Positions 46,684-56,800 of a stretch of DNA of 64,000 nt are shown piece by piece. Under the pieces are notes generated by a model that saw only the letters and a list, made by a program, of their open reading frames with translations, searched no databases and was not told the DNA's origin. Source of the stretch: an uncultured Clostridia bacterium (GTDB lineage: Bacteria > Bacillota > Clostridia > Christensenellales > Borkfalkiaceae); contig CAKNLK010000011.1 of the NCBI GenBank assembly GCA_930989535.1, forward strand, positions 1 to 64,000, given 5' to 3'. Within the stretch, counting starts at the first letter, position 1. Each line of letters opens with the position of its first letter. The position numbers were made by a program, and so were the translations under genes.

Positions 46684-48489
46684 ATGGCAAAGCCGAGCAA
46701 ATACATCCGCAATTTTTGCATTATAGCGCACATCGACCACGGCAAAAGCACCATTGCAGACAGAATCATGGAGCTCACGGGGCAGGTTTCCGCGCGCGAT
46801 ATGGAAGACCAGCTCCTCGACTCGATGGATTTGGAGCGGGAGAGGGGCATCACCATCAAGCTGACGCCCGTGCGCATGTTCTACAAGGCGGATAACGGAA
46901 ACGAATATGAATTTAACCTAATCGACACCCCGGGGCATGTCGACTTTACCTACGAGGTTTCCCGTTCGCTCGCCGCGTGCGAGGGGGCGATTTTGGTCGT
47001 GGACGCCACGCAGGGCATCGAGGCGCAGACGCTCGCAAACGTCTATCTTGCCCTCGAGAACGACTTGGAAATCATCCCCGTCATCAACAAAATCGACCTT
47101 CCCTCCGCCGACATCGAGGGAACGCGCAAAGAAATCGAGGACGTCATCGGGCTGGACGCATCCTATGCGCCCTGCGTTTCCGCAAAAGAGGGGACAAATA
47201 TAAAAGACATTTTGGAGAAAATTGTCGAGTATATCCCCGCGCCGGACGGCGACACCGAGGCGCCGCTCAAAGCGCTTATCTTTGACAGCTATTACGACAA
47301 TTATAAGGGCGTCATTCTGTTCGTCCGCATCAAGGACGGCAGCGTTAAGGTGGGGGATATCATCAAGACTTTCCAATCGGACAAGCAGTACGACGTGACG
47401 GAAGTGGGGGCGTTCAGCCCCAAGCTCGCCCCCAAGGAAATTTTGCGCGCGGGCGAGGTCGGCTACATCGCGGCGAGCATCAAGAGCATACAGGACGTCG
47501 CCGTGGGCGATACGGTCACGAACGCGCTTTCGCCCGCCGACGAGCCGCTGCCCGGCTATAAAAAGGTGCAGCCCGTCGTGTTCTGCGGCATCTATCCGCT
47601 GGACGGGAGCAAGTTCAACGACTTGAAGGACGCGCTCCTGAAATTGCAGCTCAACGACGCGTCGCTCATCTTCGAGCCGGATACCTCCGTCGCGCTGGGG
47701 TTCGGCTTCCGCTGCGGCTTTTTGGGGCTTCTGCACATGGAAATCATCCAGGAGCGCATCGAGCGGGAATTCAATCTCGATATCATCACCACCGCGCCGA
47801 GCGTTTCCTATAAGGTGCACAAGACGGACGGGGAGGAGCTGTTTGTTGACAACCCGTCGCATCTGCCCGACCAAACGGACATCGAGTATATGGAGGAGCC
47901 AATCGTCAAGGTTGAAATATATTCGCCGCCCGAATACATCGGCTCGATTATGGACTTGTGCCAGGATAAGCGCGGCGTGTTCAAGGACATGACCTATCTT
48001 GACGAAAAGCGAGTCAAACTTTTGTATACTCTGCCTCTCAACGAAATCATCTACGATTTTTTCGACCAAATCAAGTCGCGCACGCGCGGCTACGCCAGCT
48101 TTGATTACGAGCTTATCGGCTACGAGCGCAGCGAGCTCGTCAAACTCGATATTCTGCTCAACGGCGACGTGTGCGACGCGCTCTCCATGATTGTGCACAA
48201 GGACAGGGCGTACCCACGCGGCAGAGAGCTTGCGGAGAACCTGAAGGAGGCGATTCCGCGCCAGCTCTTTGAAATTCCCATTCAGGCGGCCGTCGGCGGA
48301 AAAATTATCGCGCGCGAAACGGTCAAGGCTGTGCGGAAAGACGTCCTTGCCAAGTGCTACGGCGGCGACATCACGCGCAAAAAGAAGCTGCTTGAAAAGC
48401 AGAAAGAGGGCAAAAAGCGCATGCGCAGCATCGGCTCGGTCGAAGTCCCGTCCGAGGTGTTCATGTCCATTTTAAAGACGAACAAATAA
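46684..48489 (+). CDS. lepA: Elongation factor 4
   Basis: A 601-residue ribosome-bound GTPase that acts on stalled or mistranslocated ribosomes. GTP motifs are [17 protein letters not shown] and NKIDLPSAD; the EF-G-like and the LepA-specific C-terminal domains follow ([19 protein letters not shown]). Length matches the family. It has its own promoter. Confidence 0.97.
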   Translation: MAKPSKYIRNFCIIAHIDHGKSTIADRIMELTGQVSARDMEDQLLDSMDLERERGITIKLTPVRMFYKADNGNEYEFNLIDTPGHVDFTYEVSRSLAACEGAILVVDATQGIEAQTLANVYLALENDLEIIPVINKIDLPSADIEGTRKEIEDVIGLDASYAPCVSAKEGTNIKDILEKIVEYIPAPDGDTEAPLKALIFDSYYDNYKGVILFVRIKDGSVKVGDIIKTFQSDKQYDVTEVGAFSPKLAPKEILRAGEVGYIAASIKSIQDVAVGDTVTNALSPADEPLPGYKKVQPVVFCGIYPLDGSKFNDLKDALLKLQLNDASLIFEPDTSVALGFGFRCGFLGLLHMEIIQERIEREFNLDIITTAPSVSYKVHKTDGEELFVDNPSHLPDQTDIEYMEEPIVKVEIYSPPEYIGSIMDLCQDKRGVFKDMTYLDEKRVKLLYTLPLNEIIYDFFDQIKSRTRGYASFDYELIGYERSELVKLDILLNGDVCDALSMIVHKDRAYPRGRELAENLKEAIPRQLFEIPIQAAVGGKIIARETVKAVRKDVLAKCYGGDITRKKKLLEKQKEGKKRMRSIGSVEVPSEVFMSILKTNK

Positions 48490-48520
48490 TTATTATAATG
48501 CCACGAAAGGGGGGGAGTCA

Positions 48521-48853
48521 ATGGAGGATAGAAAGCAGCCGAATTTTTTTGAACTCGTCTACGCGGCGGTGCAAAAAATCCCTTGCGGCAAGGTTGCAAG
48601 CTACGGCCAAATCGCGCGCCTGTGCGGAAGTCCGCGTTCCTCGCGCGCTGTGGGGTATGCGCTGCACGTCAATCCGCTCCCCGGCATCGTGCCCTGCCAC
48701 CGCGTCGTAAACCGCGAGGGCAGGCTCGCTCCCGCCTTTGCCTTTGGCGGGGCTGAGGTTCAAAAAGACTTGTTGGAAAGGGAAAGCGTCGAGGTTTTTC
48801 AAAGGGACGGCCTGTACTACGTCAACATGGAAAAATACCGCTGGAATCCATAA
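48521..48853 (+). CDS. Single-domain MGMT family protein
   Basis: 110 residues equal to only the DNA-binding C-terminal domain of O6-alkylguanine-DNA alkyltransferase. The start MEDRKQPNFFELVYAAVQKI leads into IPCGKVASYGQIARLCGSPR and VPCHRVVN. The active-site Cys of PCHR is retained, unlike the Trp of alkyltransferase-like proteins, so direct repair remains possible; the N-terminal MGMT domain is missing. A GGGGGG-rich ribosome site precedes the ATG. Confidence 0.88.
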   Translation: MEDRKQPNFFELVYAAVQKIPCGKVASYGQIARLCGSPRSSRAVGYALHVNPLPGIVPCHRVVNREGRLAPAFAFGGAEVQKDLLERESVEVFQRDGLYYVNMEKYRWNP

Positions 48854-48867
48854 TCAGCGGTATTTTT
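48833..48867 (+). terminator. Terminator overlapping the MGMT-like stop codon
   Basis: AAATACCGCTG (48833-48843) pairs with CAGCGGTATTT (48855-48865); the stem starts inside the last codons of the gene and ends in TTTTT. Confidence 0.85.
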
Positions 48868-48879
48868 GGTATTTTTAAT

Positions 48880-48900
48880 AGTATTATGCCAGACATAATT
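48880..48900. repeat. 21-base palindromic repeat, copy 1
   Basis: ATTATG (48883-48888) and CATAAT (48894-48899) form an inverted repeat. A second copy at 50045-50065 shares 19 of 21 bases; the two copies flank hemW. Confidence 0.55.
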
Positions 48901-48926
48901 GTGTAAAAAGAGAGGAAAAGTATCAT

Positions 48927-50039
48927 ATGGCAGGGATTTATATCCATATTCCGTTTTGCACGTCGAAGTGCCGCTACTGCGATTTCACTTCCTACCCGGG
49001 GAAGATAGGCTTTGCGGAAGCGTACATGGCTTGCCTTTACAAGGAGATGAAACTCCGAGCGGCGGAGCTTCAAAATAAGACCTTTGATACCGTTTACATC
49101 GGAGGCGGCACCCCGTCTGTAATCGACGCAAAGTGGATTGTCGGGTGTTTGAACCAGGTGCGCGCGTGCTACGCGCTCGCGCCGAATGTCGAAGTCACCA
49201 TTGAGATGAACCCCGGTACGGTTACGGAGGAAAAAATTCAGGCATATAAACAGGCGGGCGCCAACCGCTTTTCCATCGGCTTGCAGACGGCAATTGACGC
49301 GCAGCTCGAGGAGCTCGGCCGCAGGCATACCGCGGCGGATTTCGTTGAAACCTGCCGACTGCTCGGCGAAGTCAATAAAAGTGCGGATATCATGATAGGG
49401 CTGAAAGGGCAGACGAGCGCGGATATCCGCAAATCGATTGACCTTGCAGCGGGGCAGGGCGTTTCGCACATTTCCATGTACGCGCTCACCCCCGAGGACG
49501 GCACGCCCGTTTACACCGATTATCTCAACGGCGAACTGCCAGACTCCGACGAGGTTGCGGCGCAGTACGACGACGCCCGCGCCTATCTGAAACAGCTTGG
49601 GTTCGAGCGGTACGAGGTATCCAACTTTGCGAAAAAAGGCTTCGAATCCCGGCACAATCTCAACTACTGGCGCAGGGGAGAATACATCGGCTTCGGCGTC
49701 GATGCGAGCTCCTTTATGTGCGGCCGCCGCTTTACGAATACGCGCGATTTAGACGACTACATCAAGTGCATTTTGTCCAATCATTACCCCGTTGTTTCCG
49801 ACGAAGAAATCACGGGGGATGATGCGAAGTTTGAAAAGGTGATGCTCGCCCTCCGCACGGAAGAGGGGCTGGATATCGCGGCGTACAGGCGCGAGTTCGG
49901 CACGGAGTTTGTGCTCGATTTTTCCGACGCCCTCATCAAAAATAAGGAGTATTTCGATTTAATCGACGGCAAACGCGTTAAAATCAAAGACGAATATTTG
50001 TATGTACAAAATCAAATTTTGATGGATTTTTTGCGGTGA
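48927..50039 (+). CDS. hemW: HemW-like radical SAM protein
   Basis: 370 residues. Radical SAM cysteines are in the N-terminal IHIPFCTSKCRYCDF (C-x3-C-x2-C), followed by YIGGGTPSV. The C-terminal domain (YWRRGEYIGFGVDASS) belongs to the HemN/HemW type. HemW is regarded as a haem chaperone rather than the coproporphyrinogen oxidase HemN. It sits alone between palindromic repeats. Confidence 0.94.
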   Translation: MAGIYIHIPFCTSKCRYCDFTSYPGKIGFAEAYMACLYKEMKLRAAELQNKTFDTVYIGGGTPSVIDAKWIVGCLNQVRACYALAPNVEVTIEMNPGTVTEEKIQAYKQAGANRFSIGLQTAIDAQLEELGRRHTAADFVETCRLLGEVNKSADIMIGLKGQTSADIRKSIDLAAGQGVSHISMYALTPEDGTPVYTDYLNGELPDSDEVAAQYDDARAYLKQLGFERYEVSNFAKKGFESRHNLNYWRRGEYIGFGVDASSFMCGRRFTNTRDLDDYIKCILSNHYPVVSDEEITGDDAKFEKVMLALRTEEGLDIAAYRREFGTEFVLDFSDALIKNKEYFDLIDGKRVKIKDEYLYVQNQILMDFLR

Positions 50040-50044
50040 TATCA

Positions 50045-50065
50045 AGTATTATGCCACGCATAATT
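50045..50065. repeat. 21-base palindromic repeat, copy 2
   Basis: ATTATG (50048-50053) and CATAAT (50059-50064) eight bases after the hemW stop; it matches copy 1 at 48880. Confidence 0.55.
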
Positions 50066-50078
50066 ACTGAAAATTGCC

Positions 50079-50756
50079 TCATTCTCCGCGCGTAGCGATA
50101 ATTTCTCCCGTTTCGGCGTCGGCGAGCATAGCGTAGGTGCTGCCGCTGCGGTCGATGAGTCCGACGTAATAAAAGCAGCGCTCGTTGTCGTACAGCAGGC
50201 GGACATACAGCTCTCCGGCAAAGGTATTCCCAGAGGTGAGCGCGGCGAAGCGGTCGCTCTCCGCTTCCCGCACCTTTGTCAGCAGGTCGGCAAGTTTCAA
50301 TGTGTTTTCCGTCTTAATGCTTGCCGCCGAAACGGAGATTGGCTCGGCAGTTGCTTCGTCCGCGACGGTGATTGTAAATTGGATGGTCGTCTCGCTCGGC
50401 GCGGGAATGGTCTGCGTGCAGCGATGCGCGAGCCGCACGCTGTCGAAGGAGAGTTCGGAAGTGTATTCTTTCTCCCCGATTGTGTAGCGCACAGAGTAGG
50501 TTTTGGTATTGTCGGGCGCGGTGAGTGCGACTTCGAAGATGTTGCTCATGTCACCTACGTTGCCGTCCGCCGTGTAGGGATATTCGCGCTGCGAATAACT
50601 TGCAAAGACGGAGTAGTCGCCCTGCGTGCCCATGAAAATGTCGCTGCGGTATTCCGAAACATAGTCGGTTAAATCCGCCTGCGCGCTGCATCCGCCGAAA
50701 ACGAGGACTGCCGCGCAGGCCAGAACTGCAAGGATTGTGACGAGGAATTTTTTCAT
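50079..50756 (-). CDS. Uncharacterised lipoprotein
   Basis: 225 residues with signal peptide MKKFLVTILAVLACAAVLVF and lipobox FGGC, hence probably attached to the outer face of the membrane. The mature domain is not assigned; it is acidic and has phrases such as YTIGEKEYTSELSF. The start at 50756 (MKKFL) is chosen over an ATG 15 bases further upstream because GGCAGG lies suitably before it. It is divergent from the next gene. Confidence 0.78.
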   Translation of the reverse strand: MKKFLVTILAVLACAAVLVFGGCSAQADLTDYVSEYRSDIFMGTQGDYSVFASYSQREYPYTADGNVGDMSNIFEVALTAPDNTKTYSVRYTIGEKEYTSELSFDSVRLAHRCTQTIPAPSETTIQFTITVADEATAEPISVSAASIKTENTLKLADLLTKVREAESDRFAALTSGNTFAGELYVRLLYDNERCFYYVGLIDRSGSTYAMLADAETGEIIATRGE

Positions 50757-50936
50757 ATCGATACCTGCCAAGAGAATTTCTAATGTATTTTATTTTTTTA
50801 TCACATCGAAAATGATTACTTTGCCAAATTAGGTTGATTTTTTTTAGGTGCTGTGCTAAAATAGATAAAATATATTTAGTAAGTCATGCGGACGCATGTG
50901 CGGAAAATAAACTTTTTTCGTATATCGGAGGGCGCA

Positions 50937-51554
50937 TTGGGTAAACTCGTTTTAAAAACAGCGGCGGCGACCGTTTCGCTTATTATCGCATTCGGGTTGA
51001 TACTTTTCGGTATCGTCAGCCTTGCTTCGCCCTCGGCGATGATGGCTTTTGCCGATTCGCTTGCCATGGACGGGCTGAGCGCCTATTACAGCATTGCTAT
51101 TTACGAGCGCACGGGTGAGATTTCCGATTTAGCGGCTGCCGTAGAGAGGAGCTACGACGTCGAGCACTATTCCGATGCGGCAAAATACGGCGAACAGCTG
51201 CTGAGCGATTCCGGCTTCGCGGCGTACTGCATCGAACGAGACGAAGATACGGCGGGCAATGCCGGCGTCATCAGCAGCTATGAGCAGTATGCGGCGGGCA
51301 TCGTCTCTTCCGCGCAGTATCATGTCGGGGAAAAGGAATCCGCTTTAGAAACGGCGCTCGATGCGCTGGGGCAAAACACTTTTCCGGAACTGAATGCCAT
51401 GTATTATCTTTCTTCGGCCGCGACGAGCAGCGGCGATGTTGCGTTTTGCAGAGAAATGCTGTCGAGTTTAGAAAAGCTGACCGTTGAAGACGTGCAGGAA
51501 CAGGTTCTCCTGCAGGAATTTATAATGGATTTGCAGATATTTTGCGCAGAGTAG
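50937..51554 (+). CDS. Uncharacterised single-helix membrane protein
   Basis: 205 residues from a TTG start supported by CGGAGG five bases before it; an ATG at 50886 without a ribosome site would add 17 residues. One hydrophobic helix at the N-terminus (VSLIIAFGLILFGIVSL) is followed by an all-helical region with TPR-like spacing (SDAAKYGEQLLSDSGFAAYC, GEKESALETALDAL). The function is unknown. A TATAAT-like box cluster lies 50-90 bases upstream. Confidence 0.65.
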   Translation: MGKLVLKTAAATVSLIIAFGLILFGIVSLASPSAMMAFADSLAMDGLSAYYSIAIYERTGEISDLAAAVERSYDVEHYSDAAKYGEQLLSDSGFAAYCIERDEDTAGNAGVISSYEQYAAGIVSSAQYHVGEKESALETALDALGQNTFPELNAMYYLSSAATSSGDVAFCREMLSSLEKLTVEDVQEQVLLQEFIMDLQIFCAE

Positions 51555-51640
51555 GCTCCGCCGCCGCGCGTGTTCGGGCAGAGAAAATTTTGATTTCATT
51601 CGTTCGTTAAAAATTTTATACAGATAAAGTAAAAAATTAA

Positions 51641-53110
<1,470 letters not shown>

Positions 53111-53122
53111 TTGTACCGGAAA

Positions 53123-53156
53123 ATGTACCGCCGTTTTTGTGCGGTACTTTCCTTTT
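53123..53156 (+). terminator. Probable terminator between guaB and guaA
   Basis: GTACCGC (53125-53131) pairs with GCGGTAC (53141-53147) and is followed by a pyrimidine-rich run (TTTCCTTTT). Confidence 0.6.
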
Positions 53157-53199
53157 ACACACATAGTCGGGGGAGATGAGAAGGGAGTAAAACGGAAAA

Positions 53200-54732
53200 A
53201 TGCAGCATCAGAGAGTTTTGGTTTTGGATTTCGGCGGGCAGTACAACCAGCTGATTGCGCGCCGCGTTCGCGAGCAAGGCGTGTACTGCGACCTTGTGCC
53301 ATTCACGACAAGCATCGAAAAAATCCGCGAATACGCGCCCATCGGCATCATCTTCACGGGCGGGCCGAACAGCGTGTACGAGGCGGGCGCGCCCGACGTG
53401 GACGCGGAAATTTTTGAATTGGGCATCCCCGTGCTCGGCATCTGCTACGGCTGCCAGCTCGTCGCGCACAAGCTGGGCGGCAAGGTCGCCCATGCGGAAA
53501 CGCGCGAATACGGCAAGAGCGAAATCGAGTATGCGGAGAGCCTGCTCTTTAAAGGCATCGACAAAAACAATATCTGCTGGATGAGCCACACCGACTACGT
53601 CGGCGAGGTGCCGTCCGGTTTCCATATCACCGCCACAACGAAGACCTGCCCCGCGGCGGGCTTTGGGGATGCGGAAAAGAAAATTTACGGCATACAGTTC
53701 CACCCCGAGGTGCACCACACTGTGCAGGGCGACAAAATTCTGCGCAATTTCCTGTACGAAATCTGCGGAGCGAAGGGCGATTGGACGATGTCGAATTTCG
53801 TTGCCGAGCAGGTGGAAATACTCAAAAAGAAGCTCGCGGGCAAAAAGGTTTTGTGCGCGATGAGCGGCGGAGTGGACAGCGCCGTCGCGGCGACGCTCGT
53901 GCACCGCGCGGCGGGGGATAACCTCACCTGCGTGTTCGTCGACCACGGGCTTTTGCGCAAGGGCGAATCGGAGGAGGTTGTCTCCGTGTTCCGCGACAAG
54001 CTGGGTATGAACCTCATCCGCGCCGACGCGAGCGAGCGCTTCCTCAAAAAGTTGAAGGGCATCGCCGACCCCGAAACAAAGCGCAAGATTATCGGAGAAG
54101 AATTTATCAAGGTGTTCGAGGCGGAGGCAAAGAAAATCGGCGCGGTCGATTACCTCGTGCAGGGCACCATCTATCCCGACGTAATCGAGAGCGGCAAGGG
54201 CGCCTCGGCGGTCATCAAGAGCCACCACAACGTGGGCGGGCTTCCCTCCGTCGTCGATTTCAAAGAGATTATCGAGCCGCTGCGCGACTTGTTCAAGGAC
54301 GAGGTTCGCAAGGTCGGCACCGAGCTCGGGCTTCCCGATTCGGTCGTCGAGCGCCAGCCCTTCCCCGGCCCGGGGCTCGCCATCCGCATCATGGGCGAGG
54401 TGACGGAGGAAAAATTGCAGACCTTGCGCGACGCGGACTATATTCTGCGCGAAGAGATCGCCAAGGCGGGATTGAACCGCGAAATCTGGCAGTACTTTGC
54501 CGTCATCACCTCGACGTATACGGTCGGCGTGATGGGCGACGCGCGCACCTATGAACCCGTCATCGCCCTGCGCGCCGTGACGAGTGTAGACGCTATGACA
54601 GCGGACTGGGCGCGCATCCCGTACGACGTATTGGAGCGCATCTCCAACCGCATCGTCAACGAGGTGGAGCACGCCAACCGAATCGTGTACGACATCACGA
54701 GCAAGCCGCCCGCAACCATCGAGTGGGAGTAA
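53200..54732 (+). CDS. guaA: GMP synthase, full-length glutamine-hydrolysing
   Basis: 510 residues: class I glutaminase domain first (catalytic Cys82 in GICYGCQLV, His and Glu in HPEVHHT), then the ATP-pyrophosphatase with P-loop SGGVDS (~residue 225), then the dimerisation domain ending PPATIEWE. It converts XMP and glutamine to GMP. It follows guaB directly. A second GMPS-like protein without glutaminase is encoded at 55676. Confidence 0.97.
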   Translation: MQHQRVLVLDFGGQYNQLIARRVREQGVYCDLVPFTTSIEKIREYAPIGIIFTGGPNSVYEAGAPDVDAEIFELGIPVLGICYGCQLVAHKLGGKVAHAETREYGKSEIEYAESLLFKGIDKNNICWMSHTDYVGEVPSGFHITATTKTCPAAGFGDAEKKIYGIQFHPEVHHTVQGDKILRNFLYEICGAKGDWTMSNFVAEQVEILKKKLAGKKVLCAMSGGVDSAVAATLVHRAAGDNLTCVFVDHGLLRKGESEEVVSVFRDKLGMNLIRADASERFLKKLKGIADPETKRKIIGEEFIKVFEAEAKKIGAVDYLVQGTIYPDVIESGKGASAVIKSHHNVGGLPSVVDFKEIIEPLRDLFKDEVRKVGTELGLPDSVVERQPFPGPGLAIRIMGEVTEEKLQTLRDADYILREEIAKAGLNREIWQYFAVITSTYTVGVMGDARTYEPVIALRAVTSVDAMTADWARIPYDVLERISNRIVNEVEHANRIVYDITSKPPATIEWE

Positions 54733-54768
54733 CGGTGCGGAAAAAAACGCGGCGGACAAATTTTTTCT

Positions 54769-55641
54769 ATGAAAATTGCGCTTTTGCAGCTTCTGCCGGC
54801 GGGCAGTGAAGCGGAAAACCGAAAAAAGGGCGCCGAATGGTGCCGCCGCGCGAAGGAAGCGGGCGCGGACATCGCGCTCTTTCCTGAAATGTGGAGCTGC
54901 GGCTATTCCTTTCCGCAGGATACCGCCGCTTTGAAGACCGCGGCGATTGATGCGGACGGGGCTTTCGTCAGTTCTTTCGGCGGGCTCGCCGCGCAGTTGC
55001 AAATGGCAATCGGCATAACCTTTTTGGAGAAATACGAGCCTTCGCCGCGCAACTCGTTTGTGCTCTTCGATTGCTTCGGCAGGCGCGTTCTGTCGTATGC
55101 AAAGGTGCACACCTGCGACTTCGGCGAGGAGCGCGTATTGACGGCAGGCGATACCTTTCCCGTTGCCGAGCTGAATACTGCGGAGGGGAGCGTCAAAGTC
55201 GGCGCGATGATTTGCTACGATCGCGAATTTCCCGAAAGCGCGCGTATCCTCATGCTCGAAGGGGCGGAGCTCATCCTCGTGCCGAACGCCTGTCCGATGG
55301 AAATCAACCGCCTGTCGCAGCTGCGCGGGCGGGCGTACGAAAATATGTGTGCAATCGCTACGGCGAATTATCCGCAGGGCCAGCCCGACTGCAACGGGCA
55401 TTCCACGGTATTCGACGGCGTGGCGTATCTCCCGGACGAGGTTGCCCCGCGCGATACCTGCCTGTTGGAGGCGCCCGAGGCGGAGGGAATGTATCTGGCG
55501 GAATTGGATTTGGCGCTTCTGCGCGAATACCGGCGCAGCGAGGTGCACGGCAACGCCTACCGCCGTCCGGAATTATACGGCAAGCTGACGGATAGGGCTG
55601 TAAAAGAGCCGTTTATCCGCGCCGATAAAAGAAAGAGATAA
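54769..55641 (+). CDS. Carbon-nitrogen hydrolase (nitrilase superfamily)
   Basis: A 290-residue cytoplasmic amidase with the Glu-Lys-Cys triad: E40 ([10 protein letters not shown]), K112 ([10 protein letters not shown]) and C149 ([10 protein letters not shown]). It lies between two GMP synthase genes, 36 bases after guaA and 34 before the glutaminase-less one. The physiological amide is not known. Nitrilase-family domains serve as the glutaminase of NAD synthetase, so ammonia supply to the downstream enzyme is a possible role (inference). Alternative: omega-amidase or a nitrilase with another substrate. Confidence 0.88.
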   Translation: MKIALLQLLPAGSEAENRKKGAEWCRRAKEAGADIALFPEMWSCGYSFPQDTAALKTAAIDADGAFVSSFGGLAAQLQMAIGITFLEKYEPSPRNSFVLFDCFGRRVLSYAKVHTCDFGEERVLTAGDTFPVAELNTAEGSVKVGAMICYDREFPESARILMLEGAELILVPNACPMEINRLSQLRGRAYENMCAIATANYPQGQPDCNGHSTVFDGVAYLPDEVAPRDTCLLEAPEAEGMYLAELDLALLREYRRSEVHGNAYRRPELYGKLTDRAVKEPFIRADKRKR

Positions 55642-55675
55642 AAGATTTACAACGAAATACACGGAGGATATTCGA

Positions 55676-56656
55676 ATGGAAAACAACAAGCGCCCCGAGA
55701 ACATGGCGCGCATCGACAATGCGAACCTCGCGAACGTGTTTATCCACGAGCAGGTGAAGGCGATTCAGAAGCAGGTCGGCGACAAAAAGGTATTGCTCGC
55801 GCTTTCGGGCGGGGTGGATTCGTCCGTCGTGGCGGCTCTGCTCATCAAGGCAATCGGCAAAAACCTCGTGTGCGTGCACGTCAATCACGGGCTTCTGCGC
55901 AAGGGCGAGCCGGAGCAGGTCGTCGAGGTGTTCCGCAACCAGATGAACGCGAACCTCGTCTACGTCGACGCGGTCGACCGCTTCCTGGATAAGCTCGCGG
56001 GCGTGGCCGAACCCGAAAAGAAGCGCAAAATTATCGGCGCGGAATTCATCCGCGTGTTCGAGGAAGAGGCGCGCAAGCAGGACGGCATCGAATTCCTCGC
56101 GCAGGGCACCATCTATCCCGACATTTTGGAGAGCGGCCCAGTCAAGGCGCACCACAACGTGGGCGGGCTTCCCGACGATTTGCAGTTCGAACTGGTCGAG
56201 CCGCTCAAATTCCTGTTCAAGGACGAAGTGCGCGTCGTCGGCAAGGCGCTCGGCCTTCCCGATAACATGGTCTACCGCCAGCCCTTCCCCGGCCCCGGCC
56301 TGGGCGTGCGTTGCCTCGGCGCCATCACGCGCGAGCGGCTGGAATGTGTGCGCGAATCGGACGCCATTTTGCGCGAAGAGTTCGATAAAAACGGGCTCGC
56401 GGGCAAGGTGTGGCAGTATTTCACCGTCGTGCCCGATTTTAAGTCGGTCGGCGTCAAGGGTGGCCTGCGCACCTTCGAATATCCCGTCATCATCCGCGCG
56501 GTCAACACGGTCGACGCGATGACGGCGACGGTGGAGGATATCCCGTTCGCCCTCCTGCAGCACATCACCGAGCGCATCACGAAAGAGGTCAAGGGCGTCA
56601 ACCGCGTGCTGTACGACCTCACGCCGAAGCCGTGCGGCACCATCGAATGGGAATAA
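55676..56656 (+). CDS. GMP synthase without glutaminase domain
   Basis: 326 residues that contain the ATP-pyrophosphatase domain (P-loop [13 protein letters not shown] near residue 44) and the GMPS dimerisation domain ending CGTIEWE; the class I glutaminase is absent, as in the two-subunit enzymes of archaea. Lysines and arginines of the PPi loop are conserved (HGLLRKGE). It must use free ammonia or take it from a separate amidase, and its neighbour at 54769 is a candidate. It may make GMP or a related nucleotide. Confidence 0.93.
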   Translation: MENNKRPENMARIDNANLANVFIHEQVKAIQKQVGDKKVLLALSGGVDSSVVAALLIKAIGKNLVCVHVNHGLLRKGEPEQVVEVFRNQMNANLVYVDAVDRFLDKLAGVAEPEKKRKIIGAEFIRVFEEEARKQDGIEFLAQGTIYPDILESGPVKAHHNVGGLPDDLQFELVEPLKFLFKDEVRVVGKALGLPDNMVYRQPFPGPGLGVRCLGAITRERLECVRESDAILREEFDKNGLAGKVWQYFTVVPDFKSVGVKGGLRTFEYPVIIRAVNTVDAMTATVEDIPFALLQHITERITKEVKGVNRVLYDLTPKPCGTIEWE

Positions 56657-56690
56657 TTCATCGACAGTTTTATAGGATACGTCGTATTTT

Positions 56691-56733
56691 GAAATACCTT
56701 TGCAAAAATTTTCGCAAAGGTATTTCTTTTTTT
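56691..56733 (+). terminator. Terminator of the gua cluster
   Basis: GAAATACCTTTGC (56691-56703) pairs with GCAAAGGTATTTC (56714-56726) and is followed by TTTTTTT. Confidence 0.92.
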
Positions 56734-56800
56734 GCGTAAATATGGTATACTGAGACATAGTACTTTCCCGAAGGAAAGAAATAAGTGATTTGGGTGGAAA

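Noticed and set aside
53155-55548. Long open minus-strand frame (797 codons) across guaA and the nitrilase gene
   Set aside because: It is antisense to clear guaA and amidase genes and has no recognisable domain or ribosome site.
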